Part shown: piece after piece, positions 42,373 through 51,610 of the stretch | Numbering within the stretch: the stretch's first letter is position 1 | How the letters are laid out: every line of letters starts with the position of its first letter | Source of the DNA: Treponema vincentii | GTDB lineage: Bacteria > Spirochaetota > Spirochaetia > Treponematales > Treponemataceae | Assembly: GCF_010365865.1 (NCBI RefSeq) | Contig: NZ_CP048020.1 | Coordinates: forward strand, 1,240,001-1,304,000 | Direction of reading: 5' to 3' | DNA length: 64,000 nt | The notes under the pieces: generated by a model | Told to the model about the DNA's origin: nothing | Database searches by the model: none | The model's input: only the letters and a program-made list of their open reading frames with translations | Program-made: the position numbers and the translations under genes

Positions 42373-43690
42373 TTAGTCGCGCAGAATAGTAATTTCGACG
42401 CGGCGGTTTTTTGCTCTGTTTTCAGCGGTGTCGTTTGGTGCAATGGGACGCGTTGCTCCGTATCCGGCGGTTTGCATTCTATTTGCCTCAATGCCGCGTT
42501 TTGCAAGCTCTTCAGCAATTTTATCAGCTCGTTGCAAAGATAGGATGCGTTGCCCTTCAGGGCGATTAAGGTCAGCAGTATGCCCTTCAATTAAGAAGTG
42601 TGTGTTTGGTCCGACTTTTTTCAACGCTTCTGCAATTATATTAAGGCGATCTGTTTCGTCCGGAAGAATTTCTGCCGAATCCGCTACGAATAGTATCTCA
42701 TCGTGCATAGTAATTTTGATAACATTTTCAGGTGCTTTGACGCTGATACTTTCCGGTTCGCGGTCTAAGAAGAATTTTTCTATATCATGATACATAAAAT
42801 AGAACTGTTCATCCACAAGCGGATATGTCGGAGAGACCTGCAAGGTATCTTTATCGCATACAATAACGATCTTCCCTTGGCGGAGCAGTTCGATATTTTC
42901 TTTTTTTTTTGCAAGGATCCGTTCTGCATCTTCATTGCTGATAATCGGATCGGTACGGTTATCGCCGAATACACCGCGTGCAATAATCCTTAATGGCTCC
43001 GTACCTATTCTATCTCGATATTCGCTTTCATCAAGTGTCCCTGTATACAAAACAATGCTGTGCTTTTTTGCCTGATCGGGGTCTACGATGTTTTTCTCAT
43101 AAATCAGGTTCATGTTTTTATTCCATATTTTGGGGAATAAACAAGGATTGAGTTGTTCGCTGGAATACTCACCGTGTACGGGCAGTTGTCCACGAGCGTC
43201 GATTAAAATACCGGTATATACCTTACTCGCCGTACCGAAGGGAAAAAATGAAGGGGTATACGGCGCATTGTGTTTTACAAAAAAGATTGGCAAGTTCCTG
43301 CAAAGGATTTTGATGATAGATAATAGCCGTCTGTAATTCTTGCGAGAGAATAGGTGCCGTACTTTTTCCGTTATTAATGACGGTATTGATGTCGGTGAAG
43401 GAAATTTTTTCTTCCGCCAGATAGTTACCGATCCTGTGGGAAGAATCCACCAATATGGAAAGGTAAGCATTCTTTAAGAGCGAAGAACGGTTTTGTTGGA
43501 TAAGCCGTATTGCCGCATTTCTATCGGTCGGCAGGTACAGTCCGCTTTTATTTAAATCTATTGTAATCTTTGAATCTACTTGAGCGGTTTCCCAGTTTTG
43601 TACTGTTTGGGATTCCATCCCTGATGGATAGCCGTAGCAGAATGCCAAAGCACATAGAACGAAAACGGTAAGGGAGACTGAATGTTTCAT
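42373..43690 (-). pseudogene. OmpA-like envelope protein gene, frameshifted at an A6/T6 run
   Basis: The signal peptide (MKHSVSLTVFVLCALAFCYG) and first 140 residues lie in one frame (start 43690). The remainder, from [15 protein letters not shown] to the C-terminal OmpA domain ([52 protein letters not shown]), lies in another. One base fewer in the run of six A residues at 43279-43284 (plus strand) restores ELANLFVKHNA. It resembles the T. pallidum Tp0624-type OmpA family. The OmpA part anchors to peptidoglycan. Confidence 0.78.
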
Positions 43691-43703
43691 AGATATGTCC
43701 TCG

Positions 43704-45053
43704 TCATAGTATCGGCACTTTTAGGGTATTCCCTAACTTGAGGACACTATTTACCGACAGATTATTTTTCTGGGCTAGAAGTTCGACTGAAACCGAATAT
43801 TTCAGCGCGAGTGACCACAGTGTGTCGCCCTGTCGGATGGTGTGCGTACCGTCGAAATTTCCCGCCTGTACGATGTTCTTGCCCGAATATGTTCCAACCG
43901 ACTTTAATGCAGGAATAAGGATAGTCTTTCCTATTTTCAGTGTTTCGGGTTTAAGGCCTGTGTTGTAGTTTAAAATACTTTGGATGCTCACCCCGTAGTG
44001 GTTTGCGAGGGCATAGAGCGTGTCGCCTGATTTAATACGGTATTGATAGTATTTTATCAGCAGTTTATCGGATTGATTGAGTACTGTTTGTGCAGCCTCC
44101 GTGTATGCCGACGGAAGACGGAGCTGATATTTGATACTCGGCGGGGTGATAAAGTAACGGAGTGAAGGATTAAGTTTCCTAATAGTTTCGGAGTCAAGGC
44201 CGAGTTCCTCTGCGAGTAACCGCACATCGATTGCCCGTTTGATTTCTATCGTGGAAGTAGGCGGGTGGTCTTCGGTATTTCCCCAATCGATGTTCAGTTC
44301 TTCACTGCGAGAAAGTATTTCTGCAATGGCGAGAAATTTCGGTACATAATAGAGCGTTTCTTTTTTTAAATAACCGTGCTCTGCAAGGTACCAGTAGTCC
44401 GCCTTACCCGCCTTTTTGATAGCTGTGCGTATCGTTCCCGCTCCGCTGTTATAGGCGGCAAGTGCAAGTGGCCAGTCGTTGAATTGGCTGTAGTTCCACT
44501 TGAGCTTTTTTACCGCAGCGATGCTCGCTTTCCACGGATCGCGCCGTTCATCAACCCAATCGTCAATATGAATGTTGTATCCGCCGATACTGTTCTTCAT
44601 AAACTGCCAAATCCCGACGGCACCCGATTTCGACGTAGCTGTTTCAAAAAAACCCGATTCTATGACGGGGAGAAACAGTAGTTCGGCAGGCATATTTTCG
44701 GTTTCTAACAGCTCGATAATGAAATCCCGGTACGGAGCGGAACGCTTCATTATTTTTGAAAGGTAGTTATAGCCATCGGTACTCATATACTGCTTACGAA
44801 ATTTTTCGATTAATGGATGATCGTGAGGAATGAGGGTACTGTGTAAAAATGTGTTGCTTTGAAAGTTTTTGAGAAGTTGTTTATTTACATATAACTCTGT
44901 GTCCGAAACAGGCGGTTTTGATTGGATATTTGCATAGATAGGGTGAATATACAGCGCCCCTGCTATGATGCCGACGCAGAAGTACTTTATCTGTGGTTTT
45001 TTATCGGTAAAATGTATGCTCAAACTTTTTCTCCATAATAAATACCTGCCCAT
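43704..45053 (-). CDS. LysM lytic transglycosylase (MltD-like)
   Basis: 449 residues; the exact start is unsure because the frame overlaps the upstream gene by 34 bp. After an N-terminal hydrophobic segment, the SLT domain has the catalytic Glu in LPVIESGFFE, then SKSGAVGIWQFMKNS and ALAAYNSGAGTI. Two C-terminal LysM domains (YRIKSGDTLYALANHYGVS and THTIRQGDTLWSLALKYSVS) bind glycan. It cleaves MurNAc-GlcNAc bonds non-hydrolytically, and together with NamZ and NagZ completes a peptidoglycan turnover set. Confidence 0.92.
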   Translation of the reverse strand: MGRYLLWRKSLSIHFTDKKPQIKYFCVGIIAGALYIHPIYANIQSKPPVSDTELYVNKQLLKNFQSNTFLHSTLIPHDHPLIEKFRKQYMSTDGYNYLSKIMKRSAPYRDFIIELLETENMPAELLFLPVIESGFFETATSKSGAVGIWQFMKNSIGGYNIHIDDWVDERRDPWKASIAAVKKLKWNYSQFNDWPLALAAYNSGAGTIRTAIKKAGKADYWYLAEHGYLKKETLYYVPKFLAIAEILSRSEELNIDWGNTEDHPPTSTIEIKRAIDVRLLAEELGLDSETIRKLNPSLRYFITPPSIKYQLRLPSAYTEAAQTVLNQSDKLLIKYYQYRIKSGDTLYALANHYGVSIQSILNYNTGLKPETLKIGKTILIPALKSVGTYSGKNIVQAGNFDGTHTIRQGDTLWSLALKYSVSVELLAQKNNLSVNSVLKLGNTLKVPIL

Positions 45054-46087
45054 TCCCAGCGGCCATGAATTGTCGGATCGGCAGGGAAATTGATTTTCCT
45101 AAAGTAGAGGTACCATGTACGGACGTATTGGTTCCAACCGGAAGTCCTTAAATAAGCTTCGTAAGGCGTGGAGGACGGATCCAACTCGGAGGCAATACTG
45201 ATAGCGCTGCCGTACATAAAGTCCTTTAGATTCGTATCAGGCTGCTGCTGCGTATCGGATAACTCTTGTTTCCACGACATTGCGAAGAAGTTCACCTTTG
45301 AGCGACACCGTTCCAATGTCGCATAATCTCGTGAGCGGATCGCGGTCTTGATGGTCTTTACGAGATCGTCAAGTGTATTGAACGTCCAGCTCTTTGTCGA
45401 CGTACTGTAATCGACAATTTTACGCGCATAGCCGTAGCTGTCGGGAATTCCCGGAATAATAACATCAAACCGGTGCAGATTTAAAAATTGCGTATAAGCT
45501 TGGATTGCAAGCCGCCATTCCCCTTGTTTTTCATAAGCCTGCGCGAGCATAAAATATGCTTGTGCAGGATCAAACTCATTATAAAAATCGGTTAAAAGCC
45601 GCGAATAATAAACAATCGATTTTCTGGCAGTACCGACGAGCTCGATTAGATTTTTCAAACAAAGTAGGTGGATTGATTGTCCGTTTACAACCATATCGGA
45701 ATAATTTTGAACGATGTATTCAAAATAATATGCAGCAATGGTATCTTCTTGGAATTCTCGATATGCTGCCGCGAGCCGTAAAAGAAAGTAGGCATTATAC
45801 GGATTGTCCGGTTCTTCGTCAATAACGGATTGCAGGAATACTGTCAGTGATTTTATTTTATGTTCAGTTTGCAAATGAGAGGCAATCTTATCGATGAGGG
45901 CGAACCGTATTTGAGGCTTCTGTTCTTTTTCCAATAATTCTACCAAGGTTTTCTGTTCTTTGCGATGTTCACGTAAACCGGTATACAGATAATCGAATCG
46001 GTTGTGAGAACAAGAACACAATAGAGCACAGATGTACAATATAAAACAACCGAACAGAGACTTTTTAAACCGTACCACGGGAGGCAT
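45020..46087 (-). CDS. TPR-containing lipoprotein
   Basis: 355 residues from the ATG at 46087. The frame is open further, but only this start gives a lipoprotein signal (SLFGCFILYICALLCSCS). Helical repeat pairs through the body (YFEYIVQNYSDMV, AQAYEKQGEWRLAIQAYTQF) are TPR-like. It overlaps the transglycosylase gene. A TTGTCA-N17-TAGTAT promoter (46115-46086, minus) abuts the start, so translation might begin at the GTG at 46078. Confidence 0.78.
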   Translation of the reverse strand: MPPVVRFKKSLFGCFILYICALLCSCSHNRFDYLYTGLREHRKEQKTLVELLEKEQKPQIRFALIDKIASHLQTEHKIKSLTVFLQSVIDEEPDNPYNAYFLLRLAAAYREFQEDTIAAYYFEYIVQNYSDMVVNGQSIHLLCLKNLIELVGTARKSIVYYSRLLTDFYNEFDPAQAYFMLAQAYEKQGEWRLAIQAYTQFLNLHRFDVIIPGIPDSYGYARKIVDYSTSTKSWTFNTLDDLVKTIKTAIRSRDYATLERCRSKVNFFAMSWKQELSDTQQQPDTNLKDFMYGSAISIASELDPSSTPYEAYLRTSGWNQYVRTWYLYFRKINFPADPTIHGRWEWAGIYYGEKV

Positions 46088-46127
46088 ACTATCACAGTCA
46101 GTGTATATTGACAAGACTCCGCTTGCC

Positions 46128-46156
46128 TTGACAGTCCGTTTTTTATTTACTACCAT
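46128..46156 (+). promoter_or_regulatory. Promoter of the ParB-like gene
   Basis: TTGACA (46128-46133) with 17-bp spacing to TACCAT (46151-46156). It is divergent from the minus-strand promoter of the lipoprotein operon, with 12 bp between the two -35 regions. Confidence 0.45.
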
Positions 46157-46168
46157 TATATCACTACT

Positions 46169-47095
46169 ATGCAATCGGATGCTTTCAGATTTCAGGCACA
46201 AGAAGATTTTTCCAGAGCACGCAATAAAGCATGGATCAATGAGATGCAGAATATTATGCATCCCGATAAAAAACGGCTCCTTTCCTTAAACGACGTAAAA
46301 AAAATTTTAAAACCTAAGAATGAGGTATACATCGGGCTCAAAACTGTTCCGATTAAAAAAATAGTCGGCAGCGAGGGACGTTATAACGATTTTGACAATC
46401 ATTTTTTACCCCGTTCAAATGAATTGAAGCAGCGGTGGGTGAATATCGATCAGGCTCATTTATCCGACATTGTTTTGCCGCCCATTCAGCTGTACGAACT
46501 TGGCGGGTTGTACTTTGTGCGTGACGGGAATCACCGTGTGTCGGTGGCGAAGACGCAGGGCGTTGAGTTTATCGATGCCGAAGTGATCTCGCTGCAAAGC
46601 GAGGTGCAGCTGCCGCCGGATGTCAGGCTGGACACGCTGCTCGATGCGGTTATCCGTTACGAGAAACGGGTGTTTTACAACGAAACACATTTCGGCGATC
46701 TAACCGATTATTGGGATTTGGACTTTACCGCAACCGGCCGCTACGATGTTATCTATAATCATATCCTTGTACATAAGTATTATATGAACGAGCAGCAGCA
46801 TACCGAAATCGACTTTAACGATGCGCTGGTTTCTTGGTATAAAACGGTGTATCTTCCGGTTATCGCTGTGATAGACAAATATACGCTGCTTTCCGATTTT
46901 AAAGACCGGACGAAGAGCGATATTTATGTCTGGATTGTCAAGCATTGGGATAGGCTCAAGCAAAAGAACGGTAACGATTTCAGTCTTGATGAAGCTGCGT
47001 TGGATTTTGTTGCATTAGAGAAAACGGCCAAGTTTCAAGAACCTTCGGTGTTTTCAAAGTTTAAAGCAAAAGTTTTGAAGCTTTTAAAAAAATAG
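46169..47095 (+). CDS. ParB/sulfiredoxin-fold protein
   Basis: 308 residues. The segment IDQAHLSDIVLPPIQLYELG followed by FVRDGNHRVSVAKTQG is the ParB-N/Srx catalytic core (box II GNHRVSVAK resembles the CTP/ATP-binding GxHR motif). Unlike chromosome-partitioning ParB there is no obvious helix-turn-helix after it, and the C-terminal half is helical and of unknown type. It may be a stand-alone nucleotide-dependent regulator. There is no parA neighbour. Confidence 0.7.
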   Translation: MQSDAFRFQAQEDFSRARNKAWINEMQNIMHPDKKRLLSLNDVKKILKPKNEVYIGLKTVPIKKIVGSEGRYNDFDNHFLPRSNELKQRWVNIDQAHLSDIVLPPIQLYELGGLYFVRDGNHRVSVAKTQGVEFIDAEVISLQSEVQLPPDVRLDTLLDAVIRYEKRVFYNETHFGDLTDYWDLDFTATGRYDVIYNHILVHKYYMNEQQHTEIDFNDALVSWYKTVYLPVIAVIDKYTLLSDFKDRTKSDIYVWIVKHWDRLKQKNGNDFSLDEAALDFVALEKTAKFQEPSVFSKFKAKVLKLLKK

Positions 47096-47156
47096 CAACG
47101 GTGGGGTAATCGCCGCATTGCTTGCGGTTTTCTGTAAAGGCAGGGAAGGCAGATTG

Positions 47157-47744
47157 ATGATAAAAGACGGATTGATGCGGTATGTGCAGTTGTTCATGGC
47201 TTTTTTTAAGATAGGGCTTTTTACCTTCGGAGGCGGCATGAGTATGCTGCCGATGCTGCAAAGGGAATTGGTAGAATCGAAGCAGTGGCTAACTGAGGAA
47301 GAAATTCTGAATTACTTTGCGATAGGGCAGTGTACGCCGGGAATTATTGCGGTGAATGTTGCGACGTTCTGCGGGTATAAACGTGCCGGTCTTTCGGGGG
47401 CGATTGTAAGCACGATAGGGATTGTGTGTCCTTCGTGGATTGTCATTACGCTGATAGCCGGTTCCATCTCTCGCTTTTCCGATATTGTATGGATACAACG
47501 CGCGATGAAAGGCGTTTATGTCGCTGTAGCAGCCCTGCTTGCCCGTGCGGTTTTTACTTTCGGCAAAAAGATTATTACGGACTTTGTTACCGCAGGGATT
47601 GCCGTCGGTGCCTTTCTCGCGATGTCCGTGTGGAATATTTCCGGTATCTTGATAGTGCTTGCCGCGGGTATTATCGGGTTTTGTGCACAGATTATCCGAA
47701 ACGGCAAAAGAGCTTCCGGTCGCCGTAAGGAGGATAAAGAATGA
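47157..47744 (+). CDS. Chromate transporter-family protein, first half
   Basis: 195 residues from the ATG at 47157 (GGAAGGC upstream). About six membrane segments with the CHR motifs FFKIGLFTFGGGMSMLP and AIGQCTPGIIAVNVATFCGY. Short-chain CHR proteins act in pairs, and the second half overlaps its stop by 4 bp. The natural substrate may be sulfate-like anions; chromate efflux is known for only some members. Confidence 0.9.
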   Translation: MIKDGLMRYVQLFMAFFKIGLFTFGGGMSMLPMLQRELVESKQWLTEEEILNYFAIGQCTPGIIAVNVATFCGYKRAGLSGAIVSTIGIVCPSWIVITLIAGSISRFSDIVWIQRAMKGVYVAVAALLARAVFTFGKKIITDFVTAGIAVGAFLAMSVWNISGILIVLAAGIIGFCAQIIRNGKRASGRRKEDKE

Positions 47745-48304
47745 GTTTGCTCGGTTTATTTTTCCTTTTTATGTATATCGGCCTTTCGACCATCGGCGGC
47801 GGACTGGTTGCCGTCAGTTTGATGCAGCAGGAGTTGGTAGCCCGCTCAATTATCAGTTCGGAACAGTTTATTGCAATGATAGCCGTTTCGGAGTCGACGC
47901 CGGGTCCGATCGGTATTAACATGGCGACCTATATCGGGTACGAGCTGTATGGTATTTGGGGCAGCCTTGTGTTGACAACAGGGATTGTGCTGCCGTCGCT
48001 GATTGTCATTGTGTTAATTGCCCGCTTTGCCCAATCGTTTCAAAATGCGGCGCCGGTTAAGAACACCATGTATGGGCTGCGGGCGGGAGCTGCGGGGATG
48101 ATTGCCGCTGCCGCATGGAACGTGCTTGCGGTTGCAGTATTTACATTGCCCGCCTTTCACGCTTCGCGACAATGGACGGAATTGGTTGACTGGAAAGCTG
48201 CAGCCGTCTTTTGCCTTTTCTTGCTTGTACAAATACTGTTTAAGCGGCTGCATCCCATCTTTTTAATTCTTGCCGGAGCTGTTGTCGGCCTTGTATTGTT
48301 TTAA
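47741..48304 (+). CDS. Chromate transporter-family protein, second half
   Basis: 187 residues. It has the paired CHR signature MYIGLSTIGGGLVAVSLMQQ and VSESTPGPIGINMATYIGY. It is translationally coupled to the first half through ATGA and inserts in the membrane in opposite orientation in known pairs. Its last codons are 15 bp from the convergent cutC stop. Confidence 0.9.
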   Translation: MSLLGLFFLFMYIGLSTIGGGLVAVSLMQQELVARSIISSEQFIAMIAVSESTPGPIGINMATYIGYELYGIWGSLVLTTGIVLPSLIVIVLIARFAQSFQNAAPVKNTMYGLRAGAAGMIAAAAWNVLAVAVFTLPAFHASRQWTELVDWKAAAVFCLFLLVQILFKRLHPIFLILAGAVVGLVLF

Positions 48305-48319
48305 AAAACAATTCGGCGC

Positions 48320-49066
48320 TTATTTTACGGTGCCGATAATTTCGGACATTGCGCCGAGGTCGGCGGTTTCAAACCGGTCTTCGGGCGGGTAAAGGGCGCC
48401 GCCGTAGTAGATGGCGGGGTTCTTTGCCGTCGAAGGTTCGGCAACGGCTTTTAACGCTGCAAAGTGGATCTGATTGACGCCGGTACCTTTTACGAGCTTC
48501 GCCGCATTTTTCTTTGTAATGCCGCCACCGGGTAGAATTTCTATGCGGCCTTTTGCGTGCTTAACCATCGCAGCGATCAGTTCCATGCCTTCGTAGGCGG
48601 TCGGTTCCTGTCCGCTGGTGAGCACGCGGGTAAAGCCGAGATCAATCAAAATATCGAGCGTTTTAAAGGGATCGGGTACGACATCGATAGCACGGTGGAA
48701 TACCTTTTCTTTATCGCCTGCAATTTTGATGAGCGCTTCGCACCGCTTTTCGTCTATCGTTCCATTCTTTTTTAAAAATCCGAATACGATACCGTCAGCT
48801 CCGTTGTCGATAAACAGTTTTGCATCTTCTTTCATTGTCTTAAATTCGGATGCGGTGTACAAAAAACCTGCAGCGCGGGGGCGAACCATCGTCATCACTT
48901 TGAGGTTGGTCTCTTTTTTAACGAGGAGAAGGGTGCCGAGCGAGGGGGTTAGCCCTCCCAAAAACAATGAAGAATTCAATTCAATTCTTGCGGCGCCGGC
49001 TTTTTCGGCTGCAATTGCATCATCGAGCGAGCCTGCGCAAATTTCAATGGTAATAGTGCTTTTCAT
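48320..49066 (-). CDS. cutC: CutC-family protein
   Basis: 248 residues, TIM-barrel of the CutC type: EICAGSLDDAIAAEKAGAARIELNS at the start, then VMVRPR-type (MTMVRPRAAGF), ADGIVFGFL, FHRAIDVV, LTSGQEPTA and ILPGGGI motifs. Historically linked to copper homeostasis, though evidence for that is weak and the enzymatic role is open. It is cytoplasmic and single-gene. It is convergent with the chromate transporter pair. Confidence 0.93.
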   Translation of the reverse strand: MKSTITIEICAGSLDDAIAAEKAGAARIELNSSLFLGGLTPSLGTLLLVKKETNLKVMTMVRPRAAGFLYTASEFKTMKEDAKLFIDNGADGIVFGFLKKNGTIDEKRCEALIKIAGDKEKVFHRAIDVVPDPFKTLDILIDLGFTRVLTSGQEPTAYEGMELIAAMVKHAKGRIEILPGGGITKKNAAKLVKGTGVNQIHFAALKAVAEPSTAKNPAIYYGGALYPPEDRFETADLGAMSEIIGTVK

Positions 49067-49201
49067 TCCATAATTATAGGATACCCCTTATGAAAGGTCA
49101 ACGATGTATTTCGCACAGTAAAGCAGGAAATCGCTTAAAATATTTATAATGCGGAATCCCTGTGTATTTCTCCGGTCTTTCTTAAAAAATATATTATTTC
49201 G

Positions 49202-49230
49202 TTGTAAAAACATCGGATATTGATTATGAT
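49202..49230 (+). promoter_or_regulatory. Promoter of the membrane protein-MATE operon
   Basis: TTGTAA (49202-49207), 17-bp spacer, TATGAT (49225-49230). A GGGAACTTCTAAAAA palindrome (49247-49282) lies in the leader, a location shared with the sigma-like, ABC-ATPase and chemoreceptor genes. Confidence 0.5.
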
Positions 49231-49308
49231 AGCAAAACCGTTAAGTGGGAACTTCTAAAAACTTCAGGTTTTAGAGGTGCCCAAGAAGACAATAGAAGGA
49301 AAACCGGT

Positions 49309-50070
49309 ATGAAACAATTCATCAATCTTATCCGATCGATCGTATCCGATATGAGACTTCTGGGGAAACCGTTTATCAACTATACTCTTGCCTATATAGG
49401 TTTGGCAGTTGTTTCAAATGCGCTGTCTCTGTTTAACAGTTCAAATCAGGCTGTAAACTCTCTTATAACTCTTTTAATTCTTGCCGTAGCTGTTTTGCAA
49501 ACAGCCGCTATTATCTATTTCCAACGCGCATATATAAAACAACAGATAGGGAATGTCGTTTTCAATTCCATTTTTGCCGTAATTCTACGCCTCTATTTTA
49601 TCTATTTTATTCAGTTGATTATTATCATCATACCGGTTACTGCGGTTATGATGATTCTCCGTTCGGTACGACCGGAAGCATCTGCCGCATTCTCCGATAT
49701 GGATTGGGTAGGCAGAGGGTTGGTCTTTATATTTCTGTTATACTGGTTCAGCCGGTTAGTATTTGTACCGACTATTTTGGTTTATAAAAAAGAGAGCATG
49801 AAGATGAAGCTCATTATTGCCGAAAGTAAGGCTATATTCCGGAAAAATTTTTTTGTCGTTCTTCCGTTTTTTCTCATACTGTTTGCCACCGCCTTTTATG
49901 CCGGTTTTACTATTATGGACAATCCGCAGTATACACCGTCATTAGCACGGGTTATCTTTTTAACGTGTAATGCATATATTTCTTCAATTCTCTATTGTAA
50001 ACTGGTCATTAACTACCAGCTGCACATGGCAAGCAAGTACTTGCCCCAAACAAGCAGTGCGCAGGAGTAA
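49309..50070 (+). CDS. Six-helix membrane protein of unknown function
   Basis: 253 residues with about six membrane segments, and a charged loop (YKKESMKMKLIIAESKAIFRKN) between helices 4 and 5, similar in layout to integral membrane proteins that are often paired with efflux pumps. There is no named family. It ends 2 bp before the MATE pump start, so the two are co-expressed. AGAAGGA precedes the start. Confidence 0.72.
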   Translation: MKQFINLIRSIVSDMRLLGKPFINYTLAYIGLAVVSNALSLFNSSNQAVNSLITLLILAVAVLQTAAIIYFQRAYIKQQIGNVVFNSIFAVILRLYFIYFIQLIIIIIPVTAVMMILRSVRPEASAAFSDMDWVGRGLVFIFLLYWFSRLVFVPTILVYKKESMKMKLIIAESKAIFRKNFFVVLPFFLILFATAFYAGFTIMDNPQYTPSLARVIFLTCNAYISSILYCKLVINYQLHMASKYLPQTSSAQE

Positions 50071-50072
50071 AC

Positions 50073-51479
50073 ATGGAAACGGAAAAACAACGGACACAAA
50101 TTTTAAACGATAATCTCTGGAAGATTTTAATAGATTTTTCATGGCCGGCAGTTATTGCGATGTTCCTGCTTGGAGCGAACAATGTGCTTGACGGAATATT
50201 TGTCGGGCGCTTTGCTGAAGAAGGCTCGCTTGCAGGTATTTCCATTGCGCTGCCGCCGGTAATTGCGCTTACCGGCTTCGGGCTCCTGATCGGAACGGGA
50301 GCGGGTTCCCTATTAAGTATTGCGATCGGCGCGGAAGATACCGATATTCGGCGGCGGTTATTAGGGAATGCGAATGCGCTGGTGCTTATCGCTTCGGCAG
50401 CGGTAATGCTGTTGGGATTTCGTTTTTCTCAGCCGCTGCTTTTTGCGATGGGTGGCAGGGGAAATGAACTTGTGCTCGGCGATGTGTATTACCGGACCCT
50501 TTTATGGGGTGCACTTCCTTGGATATATGCTGTTGCGCTCAATACGCTGATTCGCGCTGAAGGCAAAATGAAAACCGCTGCCGTCATTATGGCGATAGGT
50601 TTGGCGGTAAATGGGCTTTCAAACTATGTGTTGATGGTTTTGCTTAAGCAGGGCATTAAGGGGGCTGCAATCGGTACGAACATCGGTATGATCGTGCAGG
50701 CGTTGATCTGTATGCTGTATATTATTCATTCCCCATTGGTGCAGCGAGATGCGGATTCCGCGGGCGACAGGATATCTGTTTCTTTGTTGCAGCGAGCATG
50801 CGCAATCAGGTTGGACAAAGATATTGTCAGTACGATTATTCGAATGGGGTTATCTTCTTTTATTATGCAAATTATGATGGTGCTGCAAAGTATGTTGGTA
50901 TTGAACGTTATTGCCCGCTATGGCTCTGCTCACGATATTGGTTTTTACGGTGTAGTTACCCGCCTGTTCAGTTTTGTCATACAACCTCTTGCAGGACTCA
51001 TGATTGCGATGCCTCCTATCATCGGTATTAATTTCGGAGCAGGACGATCTGAGCGGGTTATTGCAGTATTTAAATGTTTTTTAATGGCTGCTTTTATTCT
51101 CGTACTTCCCTTTTGGATTTTTGCACTTACCATGCCCGAAGTAGCTGCCGGTGTTATGATGAACCGTGCCCTGATTACTACAGAGAATAGCATACAAATT
51201 AGGATCTTTATGGCACTGCTGCCTGTGATGCCGCTTACTTTTTTAACACTGAGTTTTTTCCCCGCAATCAACAAAGGCCTTAGTAGCTCTGTAATTGCTC
51301 TTATGCAGCAGGTCGTACTGTATGTTCCCGTTATGCTGCTTTTGCCTCGTTTCACCGGCGTCCGCGGTGTGTACTACGGTACGTTGTTTATCGAACTGGT
51401 AACGGCAATTCCGATCCTCATTTTAATTAAACGTGAATTCCGACTGTTAAGAACGGGTGCAACTCGCTGGGTAAAATGA
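50073..51479 (+). CDS. MATE-family efflux transporter
   Basis: 468 residues with twelve predicted helices in two halves of six. MATE hallmarks: the N-half begins FSWPAVIAMFLLGANNVLDGIFVG, and LNTLIRAEGKMKTAAVIMAIGLAVNGLSNY marks the end of the first half. It exports cationic drugs or toxic metabolites using a sodium or proton gradient. It is coupled to the preceding membrane protein gene. Confidence 0.93.
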   Translation: METEKQRTQILNDNLWKILIDFSWPAVIAMFLLGANNVLDGIFVGRFAEEGSLAGISIALPPVIALTGFGLLIGTGAGSLLSIAIGAEDTDIRRRLLGNANALVLIASAAVMLLGFRFSQPLLFAMGGRGNELVLGDVYYRTLLWGALPWIYAVALNTLIRAEGKMKTAAVIMAIGLAVNGLSNYVLMVLLKQGIKGAAIGTNIGMIVQALICMLYIIHSPLVQRDADSAGDRISVSLLQRACAIRLDKDIVSTIIRMGLSSFIMQIMMVLQSMLVLNVIARYGSAHDIGFYGVVTRLFSFVIQPLAGLMIAMPPIIGINFGAGRSERVIAVFKCFLMAAFILVLPFWIFALTMPEVAAGVMMNRALITTENSIQIRIFMALLPVMPLTFLTLSFFPAINKGLSSSVIALMQQVVLYVPVMLLLPRFTGVRGVYYGTLFIELVTAIPILILIKREFRLLRTGATRWVK

Positions 51480-51568
51480 TGAAGTCCGGTACGGCTTTTG
51501 GGAGAAAGGGTATTAAAGCCGACTGCAACCACCTTATAGAACACACAGTGCGAAACGTTGAGCACTGT

Positions 51569-51590
51569 ACCCCGACGCTTGCGTCGGGGT
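51569..51590. terminator. Bidirectional terminator hairpin
   Basis: ACCCCGACGC-TT-GCGTCGGGGT, a perfect 10-bp stem with a 2-nt loop, between the convergent MATE and chemoreceptor genes, followed by TTGTTGATT. It is GC-rich and well placed, though T-tracts are poor. Confidence 0.6.
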
Positions 51591-51610
51591 TGTTGATTCG
51601 TTTCAGCTAT

